15,000 nucleotides of DNA, taken from the NCBI GenBank assembly GCA_030674155.1, contig CM060324.1, positions 46,388,103 to 46,403,102 on the forward strand, given 5' to 3'. Positions within the stretch are counted from its first letter, which is position 1; each line of letters starts with the position of its first letter. The position numbers and the translations under genes are program-made. Shown here piece after piece: positions 1 through 9,117 of this stretch. The notes beneath the pieces are model-generated. The model worked only from the letters and a program-made list of their open reading frames with translations. It did not search any database and was not told the origin of the DNA. The DNA is from Stramonita haemastoma (Eukaryota; Mollusca; Gastropoda; Neogastropoda; Muricidae).

Positions 1-946
1 CCCTGCTATGCTCCTGAAGTTAATAATTTGTAAACAGAATATTTTTTGTAGAAATTTCTTGTCCCCCCTTTGTGTAATAAAATGATATTGATAATTGCCG
101 AGACGATGTTTCTGGCTCTGAATCTTAATTTTTTCTTTTTTTTTAAAAGTCGATTTTCGAATAGCTGCAACATACGCAGACTTGGGTTAGGACGATCAAA
201 AACTACCTAGGTTCTATAAAAAAAGAAAAGTACCTGTCTGCATCTCGATAACGACCTTCTTTCATTTATGTTTTTCCCTGTTGTATCAGCCAGTGAATAG
301 TATAGTTATGATTATTATCCCACAACTACTAGGTTATTTCCGTGAGAGTTGAAACTTTTGGGTTGAAAATTGAAGAAGAGGCAGTGATGGATATGTGATA
401 GGTGGGTTTTTTGTGTGTATATCTTCGTGTGTTTCTTTCTTGATTTCAGTAACCTATGCGCTGTTGTTGCGTCGAATTCGAATTGATTTCTAATTAAAAG
501 AAAAATAAAACCGAACATAGTATACGTATATATCCAGGATGATTCTATTCCAAAATTGCAATTCAGATCTCGACGACACTTTTAGAATGCTGATGCCGAA
601 ACTCTAGCCAGCTGACCTATCTGTCGGCTCCATGTATTGATTCCTGTATCAGTTAATAATTGATCGATGTCCTCTCCTCTTCCCCATGGCATTACTCTTC
701 CAAATCACCCTTTCTATTTCCGGCCTGTGTTGACTTATTCATAGCACCTATCAAACAGGCTGCAAACACAAAGCAATTACAGACAGTACAGACTTCAGTA
801 AAAGTGAATTTCCAAATGACAGACGGTATGTATGCAACATGGTATTGATGTGAATAGCAAATGCATTGACTGCTTTTCTTTATTCCTTTTTTTCCCCTCC
901 TCATTTTTTGTTATCAGTGTTACCTGGCCTGCAGCTGACAGCAGCG
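1..946. other. Unique AT-rich flank, no gene recognised
   Basis: This stretch is AT-rich, with several poly-T and poly-A runs and stop codons in all frames. The open frames at 315-518 (-) and 660-904 (both strands) are under 75 codons, have no recognisable domain and are poor in complexity. I see no splice-flanked coding segment, tRNA or repeat with an obvious boundary. It is probably the upstream flank of the RhoU-like gene. Confidence 0.5.
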
Positions 947-969
947 GAGAGAGAGAGAGAGAGAGAGAG
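947..969. repeat. (GA)n microsatellite
   Basis: A short, nearly pure GA dinucleotide tract lies just upstream of the CpG-rich segment. It could act as a GAGA-type promoter element, but nothing beyond composition supports that. Confidence 0.85.
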
Positions 970-1003
970 GGAGCCGTGTGCATTTATCAATCAGCACTGC
1001 AAC

Positions 1004-1110
1004 TCTGACTCATCCCACAGACGATAAAGTCGCTCAGCCAATCGCGTGCCGCGATACAAACGCTCGCCGCGACCCGACGAACCCGAGCCGTCTGGAAAGC
1101 TGACGAGCAG
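1004..1110 (+). promoter_or_regulatory. Candidate promoter segment, CpG-rich, with AP-1 and CCAAT sites
   Basis: About 15 CpG dinucleotides fall between 1021 and 1115, far denser than anywhere else in the unique sequence. The segment contains a perfect AP-1/TRE heptamer, TGACTCA, at 1006-1012. A perfect match to the NF-Y consensus YRRCCAATSR, CAGCCAATCG, lies at 1035-1044. It sits about 0.7-0.8 kb upstream of the RhoU-like start codon. No clear TATA box or initiator was found, which is usual for CpG-type promoters. The role is inferred from composition and motif matches only; a transcription start site has not been located. Confidence 0.3.
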
Positions 1111-1696
1111 ACGACATTTGGTGAAACGTACACACAACACCAGGGCCTGTAGTAGAAAACGGTGATAGGCAAGAGCCGGCTGTCAGGTGTAGGAACCAAC
1201 GTCCTTGCCGAGCAGAGCGTCGGTAGTTCTACCTGTGTGCACAATGACAGATCACGTCTGCTCCAGGTCTTCAACTGCGGTTTTCAGTGCGGTTTTCTTG
1301 GTCTACATGCGTAGTACATCGGGTTTGGAGCCTGTTGCTTTTCAGTGAAAGAAAGAGGGTGTGTGTGTCTGTGTGTGTGTCTGCCTTGTCTGGGGGGTTT
1401 GGCAAGTTAGTTTGTGCCGGGTGCGAAACAGGAGAGAAGTTTTGCTGTGTGGGTCTGAGAGTCAGGCCCATGTTTTCATGGAAGTCCACCAGACTGAAGG
1501 ATGGCAGTGTTTTTTTGTGGCATGTGCCTTTGGCCAGAGGCCTGACCACTGACTCCTGACACAGCGCCGCTCAACCGGCAGCTAGCCTAGGTATCGATCT
1601 CTGATCAATCGGATTAGGGGGCAGAGTGACCACACTCAAGAGTGGCGGCCAGCTAAACTAGCTGTTTGCCTGCTGCACACAACTCCCCCAGACTGC

Positions 1697-1743
1697 TCCA
1701 TCCATCCATCCATCCATCCATTTATCCATCCATCCATTCATTC
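1697..1743. repeat. (TCCA)n tetranucleotide repeat in the presumed 5' leader
   Basis: About eleven TCCA-like units occur, with one TTTA interruption and a degenerate end. The tract is pyrimidine-rich and followed by TTCCAG at 1741-1746, so it could serve as the polypyrimidine tract of a 3' splice site just before the coding exon. That splice is speculative. The repeat is in frame with the downstream ORF, but no ATG precedes it in that frame, so it is unlikely to be translated. Confidence 0.85.
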
Positions 1744-1833
1744 CAGACAGTTAGTGAGAGTAGTGATAGTGACTTGTTGGGTGTCGTCGACGTCGACGTT
1801 GTTGAGTGTGGAGGGGTGGCCGAGGGCTTGACA

Positions 1834-2053
1834 ATGCCTCCACACACCATGATGGACCACAGTACCAGCTTGGTTCCTGAGGGCGAGCCTATGGTGGGTG
1901 CCAGCAGTGCTCCTCAGCAGCCACCCTCGCCCACCAAAGTCAAGTGTGTGCTGGTCGGCGATGGCGCAGTGGGTAAAACCAGTCTGGTGGTCAGCTACAC
2001 CACCAATGGATACCCCACCGAGTACCTCCCCACTGCCTTCGACAACTATTCTG
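1834..2053 (+). CDS. RHOU-like: RhoU/Wrch-like Rho GTPase, first coding exon (partial)
   Basis: This exon encodes the N-terminal 73 residues, plus one base of codon 74, of a Rho-family small GTPase. Such proteins are GTP/GDP switches at membranes that control actin, adhesion and migration. Residues 1-35 are a variable N-terminal extension with a short proline-rich stretch (PQQPPSP); vertebrate RhoU has a proline-rich SH3-binding extension here. The core begins at KCVLVG. The P-loop GDGAVGKT is at residues 42-49 and switch [11 protein letters not shown], at 64-73, with the effector Thr at 67. The stretch [13 protein letters not shown] (49-61) is the RhoU signature and differs from Rac/Cdc42 and from RhoV. 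The ATG at 1834 is chosen because it begins MPP as in vertebrate RhoU, has A at -3, and the open frame upstream (to 1666) contains no earlier ATG. The exon ends at a GTCAGT donor, phase 1. Switch II, the NKxD and SAL/SAK boxes and the C-terminal tail are not in the window. Confidence 0.9.
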
Positions 2054-2059
2054 GTCAGT
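2054..2059 (+). other. 5' splice donor of the RhoU-like exon
   Basis: The sequence reads CTG|GTCAGT. GT followed by CAGT is a good donor. Splitting the codon after its first G would let the next exon restore Ala or Val after NYS, as in Rho proteins (FSA/FSV). Reading through instead gives non-homologous residues and a stop within about 15 codons. Confidence 0.8.
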
Positions 2060-2810
2060 GCAAACCTGTTTTTTTCCTCAGCTTGTGTTAGTCAGCTCAT
2101 TGAGTGATTATGCAATGTCATCTGCATCGTGTAGTAGTAGTAGTGGAGTACAGATGGGCTTGCATAATCACTGGGTAAGCTGAGAACCTCAGCTGTCTTT
2201 TATGTGTGCATGCTATCATGTTGTTGTTGTTTTGTCGTGTTGTTATATCAATGGAATAAGCACTCATGTGCTTTTTTTTACATTCAGTCACGTGTGTATG
2301 CAGTTTTGTAAACCTTGTCAACTGTTCCCACAATCACACAATGGTCTACTCTTACGAAAAGCGGAACAGGATTTAACGTGTGCGTAAAATGTTCTGCGTG
2401 CGTTCGCACACGGGGCCTCGGTTTATAGTCTCATCCGGAGGACTTTGTGTGGATTGCACAAGTTGCAGATTGGCGGGCCATCAGCAGCCAGTGTCATTGT
2501 CCATGTTCACTGATTAATTAGTTGATTAAAAGATGAAAGTGAACGTGTGGGAATACCCCTGAGAAAACGATTGATTAATTAGGAACTGCTGCACACGCAT
2601 GCCATTCTGTTTATTTGGGGGATCGACTCTTGTGGGGGACTGACAGGACGGTAGTGGGATGGGGACTGAACGATTCAAAGAGCAACATGAAAGTTGACCA
2701 TAATCTGAATCAAAGTTGATAAAACAGGAAGAATGGAGTGCCAGTGTATGTGTGTGAACAACTTGTGTTGTTGATGACAGTCTGGTACCAAATTGGAACT
2801 TTTATTGCAC
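2060..2810 (+). other. Start of the presumed long first intron, no feature recognised
   Basis: This is AT-rich unique sequence with a few short TAG/TTG trinucleotide runs (2133-2145, 2220-2231). Open frames here are under 75 codons and match nothing recognisable. I looked for the next Rho exon (switch II, DTAGQ) and did not see it. The stretch is interpreted as intron by position. Confidence 0.5.
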
Positions 2811-2965
2811 AGAGAGAGAGAGAGAGAGAGAAAGAAACGCGGAGAGAAACATGAGGAATGAAAAAAAAAACAAAGAAAAAGGAAGGAAGGAAGAAAGAAA
2901 AGAAAGACATGAGAGAAAAATAAAGAAAGGAGGGGAAGAACGAAAAAGTGCGAAGGAAGGAACAG
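2811..2965. repeat. (AG)n and purine-rich tract
   Basis: A pure AG tract at 2811-2832 continues into about 130 bp that is almost all purine on the + strand. It includes A10 and AGGA/AAGA-type runs around 2860-2950. The minus-strand open frames across it (2675-3013) encode only Phe/Ser/Leu low complexity and are not genes. Confidence 0.8.
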
Positions 2966-3250
2966 AAGCTCAAAGTATGCAGGCCCAATAATGTTCAGAT
3001 TCCCTGCCTGCAATCACTGATTAAGTTCATTTTCAGTGACTGTTTTGGAAGCAGACGGAAAATCAGCATTTTGTCTGAAACAAAGCCAAACATTCCTTCC
3101 GTGTTTCCCCCTTACCTTTCAAAGTGAAGATTCAATCAAGGAATCAGAAATGTGTGGCGTTGATAAACTAAAATGACTTAAGTGACTTTGAAGAATGGTT
3201 GAAAATTACGTATTCTTCCAGTAGAGTCCATCAGTTCATACTTAATCCTG

Positions 3251-3360
3251 CATGCCGAATTTGGATGCGCTGGGCCTGACTTGTCAGGCATTTAACGGCA
3301 GCGCAGCGCATTTTCACTCGTATGACAGACAACGATGGTGGCTATCTGAGAAGAAAACTT
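3251..3360 (+). mobile_element. SINE-like retroposon 3' part, copy A
   Basis: The core 3269-3350 aligns without gaps to 9010-9091, with about 64 of 82 positions identical by hand count. Shared blocks include GCTGGG, CTGACTTG, CGGCAG and ATGACAGACAAC. The copy ends in AGAAGAAAAC, a decayed form of the GAC/GAA tail seen in copy B. Two dispersed copies with the same 3' edge imply a retroposed family. I recognise the block as a repeat common in mollusc genomes, but the family name is uncertain. No tRNA-like head is visible here. Confidence 0.65.
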
Positions 3361-4261
3361 ACATGGCAAGAGCATATAATGATATAGTCCGTTGCCTTTT
3401 CATTGTGTTGTAATAATATATGCTTTGCAGCAACGTCACTATTACATGTTACTGCAGTGTTCCGATGGTTCAGTGACCTCATGTGCATTATTATTCTTAC
3501 GGTTTCAAAGATTTCCTCTGTGATGTGTGTGTCTGTCATGGCTGGCCAAGCGAGTAAACCCCATCGATTGATTGAGATAATCATACTTCTTTGGCTTCGC
3601 TGTTAAAGACACAGTTACGCTTATAAAATAGTGTCAACAATTTCCAGCACAACCCACCCCAGAAGTAGGCCTATAGAGCTCTGAAAGAACTGTGATTTTA
3701 TAGAACAAAGTATGTCACCAGTAAAAAAAACGTCAGCATAGTTTCTGACGTGGAATGATGCCTTCTAGATTTATATTTTTCTTTTCTTTTTTTTTCTCGT
3801 TTTTTTACTCCTGCCCATAAAATGCGCGTTAGGCGTCTGACTGTTTGCTTTTGGTTTGTTTGTGTGGGTGGCTGATAAAAAACAACAACCAACCCAACAA
3901 GGAAATGAAGCAACAGAACATGTCTCCAGCTGCGTTGTTTTAAAAAGAGTTGTGTAACATTAATCACTCTCTCAATATCCTTGTCCCTCTGAGGTCCTGG
4001 TTCACACAGTGCTGTCATTGTCTCCCTTGGCGCCCACAACTCCCTTGTGTTTGTGCACGTGTCGAATCCTCTCGCTTGGGGCTGATTGTTCAATGTATTG
4101 TAGTGTGGCAGTGACAAATCTTATCAAGGAATTGACACTGTGTGCACATTTTTCGATGGAAGAAAAACAGTAAACAGAGGCTAGTTAGCAGGGGGGACAT
4201 TTCATTGATAGTGGCTTGAGTTTTTTTGTGTGTAGATCTAGATCTATCTATAAGACATCAT

Positions 4262-4263
<2 letters not shown>
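3361..4263. other. Unique intronic sequence, no gene recognised
   Basis: Mixed AT-rich sequence. The open frame on the minus strand at 3698-4117 (139 codons) has basic low-complexity runs and no recognisable domain, and the + frame at 3403-3606 is equally unremarkable. Short T and A runs occur at 3787-3806 and 3878-3887. I see no repeat boundary I can support. Confidence 0.45.

Positions 4264-4341
<78 letters not shown>
4264..4341. repeat. (AT)n microsatellite, about 39 units
   Basis: This is an uninterrupted AT dinucleotide run of about 78 bp. It is fully self-complementary, so it can extrude as a cruciform. It is likely to be length-polymorphic and prone to assembly error. Confidence 0.97.
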
Positions 4342-4861
4342 CTTGACAGGAAGAAGTAAGGATCTTGGAAATTGTGTAAAAAAAAAATACATGTTTTGAC
4401 GACTTGCTTGTTCATTGCTCGCATTGTGCAGACTTAGCTAGAGAACGTTTGAATGCGTGTTAGCAACCCACCACCTTGAATTAAATGAAATGTTCTTTGT
4501 TTTATGTTCTCTTCAATATTGGCATAGTCTGAAAAATGGGCTGTTGCCGTGTTGGTAATAGAAGTATCAGTATATGTAGGAAAACAGTCGTAAATTAAAA
4601 AAAAATCTCACTGTTGTTGAACATGGGCTGTAGGCGAGGAACGATAAACAAAATCGGTATTTCATAAAACAGAACCGTTTTGAGTGTTACCGCAAAGGTA
4701 ACTCATGATAACCATCGAGAATGGAAGGCCTGATGCCAAATAGAGACTGATGTAGTAAAAATCCACAAGTTTTCTTTTTTCGTTCCTCAGCTAGATCTAG
4801 AGCTCCGAGGTTCACCCAGTGGTGAAATTTTGCGTAGGCCTATACGACCGTTTTTACCCAC
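4342..4861. other. Unique intronic sequence, no feature recognised
   Basis: AT-rich DNA with poly-A runs at 4379-4387 and 4599-4606 and no open frame over 60 codons. It contains overlapping CTAGATCTAG-type palindromes near 4792-4803 and a TAGGCCTA palindrome near 4835. Nothing here supports a gene. Confidence 0.45.
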
Positions 4862-4930
4862 CATGATGTCAAGTCAAAGTCCAGTCAAAAACACTTTAAT
4901 CATTCCTCAAGGGCCATTACAATACTGACA
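4862..4930 (-). mobile_element. LINE 3'-end fragment with hexanucleotide tail
   Basis: Read on the minus strand, ATGGCCCTTGAGGAATGATT leads to AAAGTG and then a degenerate tail of TTGACT/TTTGAC hexamers (4870-4889 on the + strand). Non-LTR retrotransposons of the stringent type end in such short tandem tails after a conserved 3'UTR. The ATGGCC block followed by an A/T-rich TAAA motif and a hexamer tail parallels the LINE 3' end at 11851-11910. Only the 3' end is recognised. The 5' limit of the insertion, which is to the right here, is not visible, and sequence up to about 4990 may belong to it. Confidence 0.5.
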
Positions 4931-5034
4931 GACATATTGATACGAATCATAATCAAAAGACACAAGATAGAAGTCTAGCTACATTTCATGTTTATTCAAA
5001 CATGAAGGCAGCTGCATTCCGATTTGGGGGATAT

Positions 5035-5131
5035 ATGATGGGTATATATTATCCATGTTTTCGTAACCCAGCGAACGATGACATAAATGACGGGATCTTT
5101 AACGTGCATATTTTGATATTCTGCATGTGTC
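5035..5131 (-). mobile_element. Decayed SINE relic, antisense
   Basis: Blocks such as TCGTAACCCA, GGGATCTTTAACGTGCATAT and TTCTGCATG follow the order of a mollusc tRNA-derived SINE that I recognise in reverse orientation. Its minus-strand block TGCACGTTAAAGATCC (5093-5108 on +) matches TGCACGGTAAAGACCC of the better preserved + strand SINE at 10764-10779 in 14 of 16 positions. The tRNA-like head was not found, so this is an internal fragment. The assignment rests on memory of the family and one short internal match. Confidence 0.45.
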
Positions 5132-5529
5132 TTCTGCTCTCGTTGTTTTTCTGTTTCCCTCACTTATCCAGAGCTTTTGACGTCTTATTTTCAGGATTGG
5201 CACATTTGAGCCGTACTTCTTATATACAGTATAAATACGCATCCATTTATTATTTTGTTTTGAAGACGTATTATGTGAGTGGTATGAAAACAAGAAGCAG
5301 GTTGTGCACCACATGAGATGGGTTGATTTCCTGGACATGAAACACCAGAGAAAGGCACGGCACGATACTGTGAATGCGTTGGTAGGAGCTTGATATGCTC
5401 TGCATGGTTTTCAGTCGCTTAAATGCCTCCACGCACGAACACACCTTAAGGCAGCGTTACACGTCTTTTTGTCTTTTTTGAAAGATCAAAGGGACAGGCT
5501 GTGTTGGCTATAGGTTAACATTCTAGGTA
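5132..5529. other. Unique intronic sequence, no feature recognised
   Basis: The open frames crossing here (5002-5316 + and 5099-5338 -) are hydrophobic or low-complexity translations of the SINE relic and its flank and do not look coding. No RNA gene or regulatory site is supported. Confidence 0.45.
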
Positions 5530-5960
<431 letters not shown>

Positions 5961-6026
5961 CGAAACAAAGACACAAGAGGCTGTTACTGCTTTCAGCCAG
6001 TACTCGACACAGGAGCCATCCTCCAT

Positions 6027-6058
6027 ATACCACCACCACCACTACCACCACCACCACT
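6027..6058. repeat. (CCA)n trinucleotide run
   Basis: About ten CCA units with one CTA interruption, downstream of the compound microsatellite. Confidence 0.85.
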
Positions 6059-6142
6059 AGAGCAGCTAGGCTAGCTCCCAGTCCCTCCTCTGCCTCCTAG
6101 AAGCTAACATACTGATAATGATAGAGTGCAGCAGTTCAGGGA

Positions 6143-6159
6143 GGGGGGGGGGGGGGGGG
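6143..6159. repeat. Poly-G homopolymer (about 17)
   Basis: An uninterrupted run of G on the + strand, long enough to form a G-quadruplex by itself. Such runs are often mis-sized in assemblies. Confidence 0.9.
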
Positions 6160-6635
6160 AAGTAGAAAGGAGGAGAACCGCTGAGCGCTGCTGCTGATAA
6201 AGAGCTGATAATACCAGACCCTATACCACCACAGCTAGGCCTAGCGTAGCGTAGTAAGGCTGGTGGGAGGGTTGATATGTATTGTAATGTAATATCATAA
6301 CATGCAATAATGGCCTTCTTCTCTTGGCCACTTGTGTTGTTTGTTGGCTCTTCACATGGCTGCTGGCTTGGTTGATTTGTCATCAGGTCGGCTGGCTGGC
6401 CCTGCAAGACAAAGGTGGCTGGCTACTTACTCCTCCTCATCCTTTGTTCGAGCTGGTAGTAGAGCTCCAGCATACATGTTACGTTTTATTTTTATTTATT
6501 ATTTTTTTATCTTGTAGGTTTTTCTATCCATTTTGCGTGTGTTGTATCACACACGCGTGCTCATCCGGATGGATGCTCGCGCACACGCGTGGTGTAAGGG
6601 GTGGGGGTGGTAGCTGTACAGAGTATGGGATTTAG
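6160..6635. other. Unique spacer with paired CACGCGTG palindromes
   Basis: No gene is recognised. A GCGTAGCGTAGT mini-repeat lies near 6245-6256. Two perfect CACGCGTG palindromes are at 6552-6559 and 6584-6591, with the palindrome ATCCGGAT between them at 6563-6570. The open frames at 6066-6407 (-) and 6324-6635 (+) have no recognisable domain. Confidence 0.4.
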
Positions 6636-6850
6636 TATGTGCACGCACGCACGTACAGACGGATGCACGCACGCACGCACCACTCACATACACACGCACG
6701 CACCACCACACACACTACACATACACGTGCGCGCACGCACATTCATGCACACACACACGCGCACGCACACACGCACACACACACACTTACTCACTCACAC
6801 AGACACACACACATACATACACATTCTCTCTCCCTCTCTCCTCTTTCTCT
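6636..6850. repeat. Imperfect compound microsatellite: GCAC, CA, TC
   Basis: A mix of (GCAC)n, (CA)n and (CATA)n with frequent interruptions, closing with a TCTC/CTCC pyrimidine run near 6823-6850. It uses the same units as the other arrays but is more degenerate, suggesting an older array. Confidence 0.9.
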
Positions 6851-7107
6851 AATTCGCGATATTCAGACTTACGTAGACATGTATACACTATTTTTATGAT
6901 CTGTATATGCATACACGGTCGTGTGCATACACAACCAAAGGTATGGTTGGTCACGTACTTGTAAACTGGCTGTGTGCTGTACACAGCAGAACCCGAGGAA
7001 AAATAAAACACAGACATCCATTTGTATGCATGCAGATCTGTCTGAAATCAGTCATCCTCGCCACGTATTTCCTTATCTGTGTTTCCCCTTTCCTTGCCTA
7101 CATATAA

Positions 7108-7109
<2 letters not shown>
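6851..7109. other. Unique spacer, no feature recognised
   Basis: Balanced-composition sequence with several ATGCAT-type motifs (6907-6913, 7027-7033) and no open frame that is not carried by the neighbouring microsatellites. Confidence 0.4.
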
Positions 7110-7155
<46 letters not shown>

Positions 7156-7212
7156 ACGCACCACGCACGCACAGCACGCGCGCGCGCGCGCGCAGCACAC
7201 ACACACACACAC

Positions 7213-7294
<82 letters not shown>

Positions 7295-7308
7295 CGTAAA
7301 CTTAAAGC

Positions 7309-7382
<74 letters not shown>

Positions 7383-7408
7383 CTTTGTAAACTAAAAACA
7401 TCAAAGAA

Positions 7409-7440
<32 letters not shown>

Positions 7441-7449
7441 CACAACAAC

Positions 7450-7484
<35 letters not shown>

Positions 7485-7670
7485 CAGAGGGGGGGGGGAG
7501 GGGAGGAGGCAGGAGAAGGCAGGCAGGAGGAGATAGACAGGCAGACAGGCAGGCAGGCAGACAGACAGACAGACAGGCAGCAGAGCAGGCAGCAGGCAGC
7601 AGGACAGACAACAGACAGACAGGCAGCGGGCAGGCAGGTCGGACAGGCAGGACAGGCAGAAGGACGTAAA
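7110..7670. repeat. Compound microsatellite: CA, CG, CA, GA, GACA, CA, GGCA
   Basis: In order: (CA)n at 7110-7154; GCAC; an alternating CG tract at 7177-7192; (CA)n; (GA)n at about 7215-7291; a short insert, TTCGTAAACTTAAAGCATCA; two more (GA)n blocks at about 7313-7380; a second insert, TTTGTAAACTAAAAACATCA; (CAGA)n at about 7408-7438; (CA)n at 7451-7483; a G-rich run at 7488-7509; then degenerate (GGCA/GACA)n. The two inserts are near copies of each other, so the GA block plus insert was itself duplicated. All ORFs across it are low-complexity artefacts. Confidence 0.95.
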
Positions 7671-7748
7671 ATAAAACAAAAGGTGCAAGGAAAGGAAATC
7701 TGCAAGAGATATTTTTAAATCATGCCCCTCCCCTTCTCCCCCCTCCTG

Positions 7749-8105
7749 GTTTCTTTCTCACCATCAAACCTTCTCCTTCAGTTTTTCTCACCATCAAACT
7801 TCTCCTTCAGTTTTTCTCACCATCAAACCTTCTCCTTCAGTTTTTCTCACCATCAAACCTTCTCCTTCAGTTTTTCTCACCATCAAACCTTCTCCTTCAG
7901 TTTTTCTCACCATCAAACCTTCTCCTTCAGTTTTTCTCACCATCAAACTTCCTTCAGTCTTTTCACCATCAAACCTTCTCCTTCAGTCTTTCTCACCATC
8001 AAACTTTCTTCAGTTTTCTCACCATCAAACCTTCCCTTCAGTTTTTCTCACATCAACCTTCTCCTCAGTTTTCTCACTATCAACCTTCTCCTTCAGTTTC
8101 TCACC
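7749..8105 (+). repeat. 30-bp minisatellite, about 13 copies
   Basis: The unit is 30 bp: a T-rich start, CTCACCATCAAAC, then CTTCTCCTTCAG. About six central copies (roughly 7789-7940) are virtually identical, while the right-hand copies carry 1-4 base losses and substitutions. This is the usual pattern of an array homogenised in the middle. The repeat is open in the + frame from an ATG at 7722 to 8138 because 30 is divisible by three, giving repeats of FSFSFSHHQT. The codons show no conservation across the degenerate copies, where frame-changing losses occur, so a protein is unlikely. Each unit resembles a 3' splice site (see findings). Confidence 0.95.
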
Positions 8106-8244
8106 ATTCCCTTTATCCCTACACTCTCCCTCCCTTAAAAGAAAAAGAAAAAAAGGAGGAAAAAGTTCTTGCATAAGGATCCGTTCCTATGTTGTACGAG
8201 TTTCGTGCATTCCTGCATTCTCCGTCGAGTGATTCATCTCCCTG

Positions 8245-8482
<238 letters not shown>

Positions 8483-8992
8483 GAGTTTTATTTACTCCTT
8501 CGACCCAGTCTCAAAACACACCCCTCTCCTCTCCTCCCCTATTCCTCCCCTCCCCCTTCATCTCTCATCGCAACAGTTTTACCGAACATTTACCGCCATG
8601 TTGTTCGTCTAGCCCTCCAAAAATAGTTGGTGAAGATACCATTCATTTCACAGAGGTTAAGAGGGAGGGGGGGAGAGGGTAGTAGCAGGACTGTCTGTCT
8701 GTTGGCATTGCAGCAAGGCACTGTGACACTACTGCACGTGCAGTCCTAGGCTGGTAAGTACTTCAGTTTTTGCCAGGATTCATGGGATGCTGCAGGGGAC
8801 CCTGGCCAGTATAAACACATCCCACTTTCTGGAAATTCTGTGCTGGGCTTAACTATCCCTCTTTTTGTCTTTCTTGTTCCTTTTTCTTTTTTTCATGTCA
8901 CCTCATTCTTGTCTATTCTCTGCTGTTTATGGTCCATTTACTTTGTTTTGTTTTGGTCCAGCAAGACTTAAAAAGATAAGAAAATTCTCTCT
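8483..8992. other. Unique spacer; right part may belong to the SINE-like copy B
   Basis: A C-rich stretch (8520-8560) is followed by mixed sequence. From about 8743 to 8992 the text resembles repetitive mollusc DNA and may be the 5' part of the retroposon annotated at 8993-9117, but I cannot find a second copy in the window to set a boundary. No coding exon is supported. Confidence 0.35.
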
Positions 8993-9117
8993 CATGCCGC
9001 AGTTGATGAGCTGGGTCTGACTTGCCAGGGTCTTAGCGGCAGTTCTACGCATTTTTGCTCATATGACAGACAACAATAGTTACTGTCTGAGCGTTCGACG
9101 ACGAAGAAGAAGAAACT
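8993..9117 (+). mobile_element. SINE-like retroposon 3' part, copy B
   Basis: This is the second copy of the 82-bp core described at 3251-3360, here 9010-9091. It runs on to a clear 3' tail of CGACGACGAAGAAGAAGAAA at 9096-9115. Trinucleotide tails of this type close many mollusc SINEs and give the orientation. The tail is better preserved than in copy A, so this insertion is probably the younger one. Confidence 0.7.

Noticed and set aside
987..1549. Overlapping ORFs on both strands (90-95 codons)
   Set aside because: They lie in the presumed promoter and leader, show no domain, and overlap each other on opposite strands. They are probably a result of the locally higher GC content.
1666..1833. 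N-terminal extension of 56 codons to the RhoU-like protein
   Set aside because: The frame is open but starts at a TTG and contains no ATG before 1834. It is rich in TCCA-repeat residues, and the 1834 start matches the MPP start of vertebrate RhoU.
3698..4117. 139-codon minus-strand ORF
   Set aside because: It has no recognisable domain, contains low-complexity basic runs, and its upstream part has no matching splice or promoter context. Length alone is not convincing in a window of this size.
7722..8138. 138-codon ORF with an ATG encoding FSFSFSHHQT repeats
   Set aside because: The 30-bp repeat is divisible by three, so it stays open by chance. Degenerate copies change length without keeping frame, and no domain or signal is visible.
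8714..8753. 40-bp exon-like segment between TTGCAG and GTAAGT on the + strand
   Set aside because: Both splice sites look good, but the translation in the phase required by the RhoU donor does not resemble the Rho sequence after switch I. The segment lies next to repetitive DNA.
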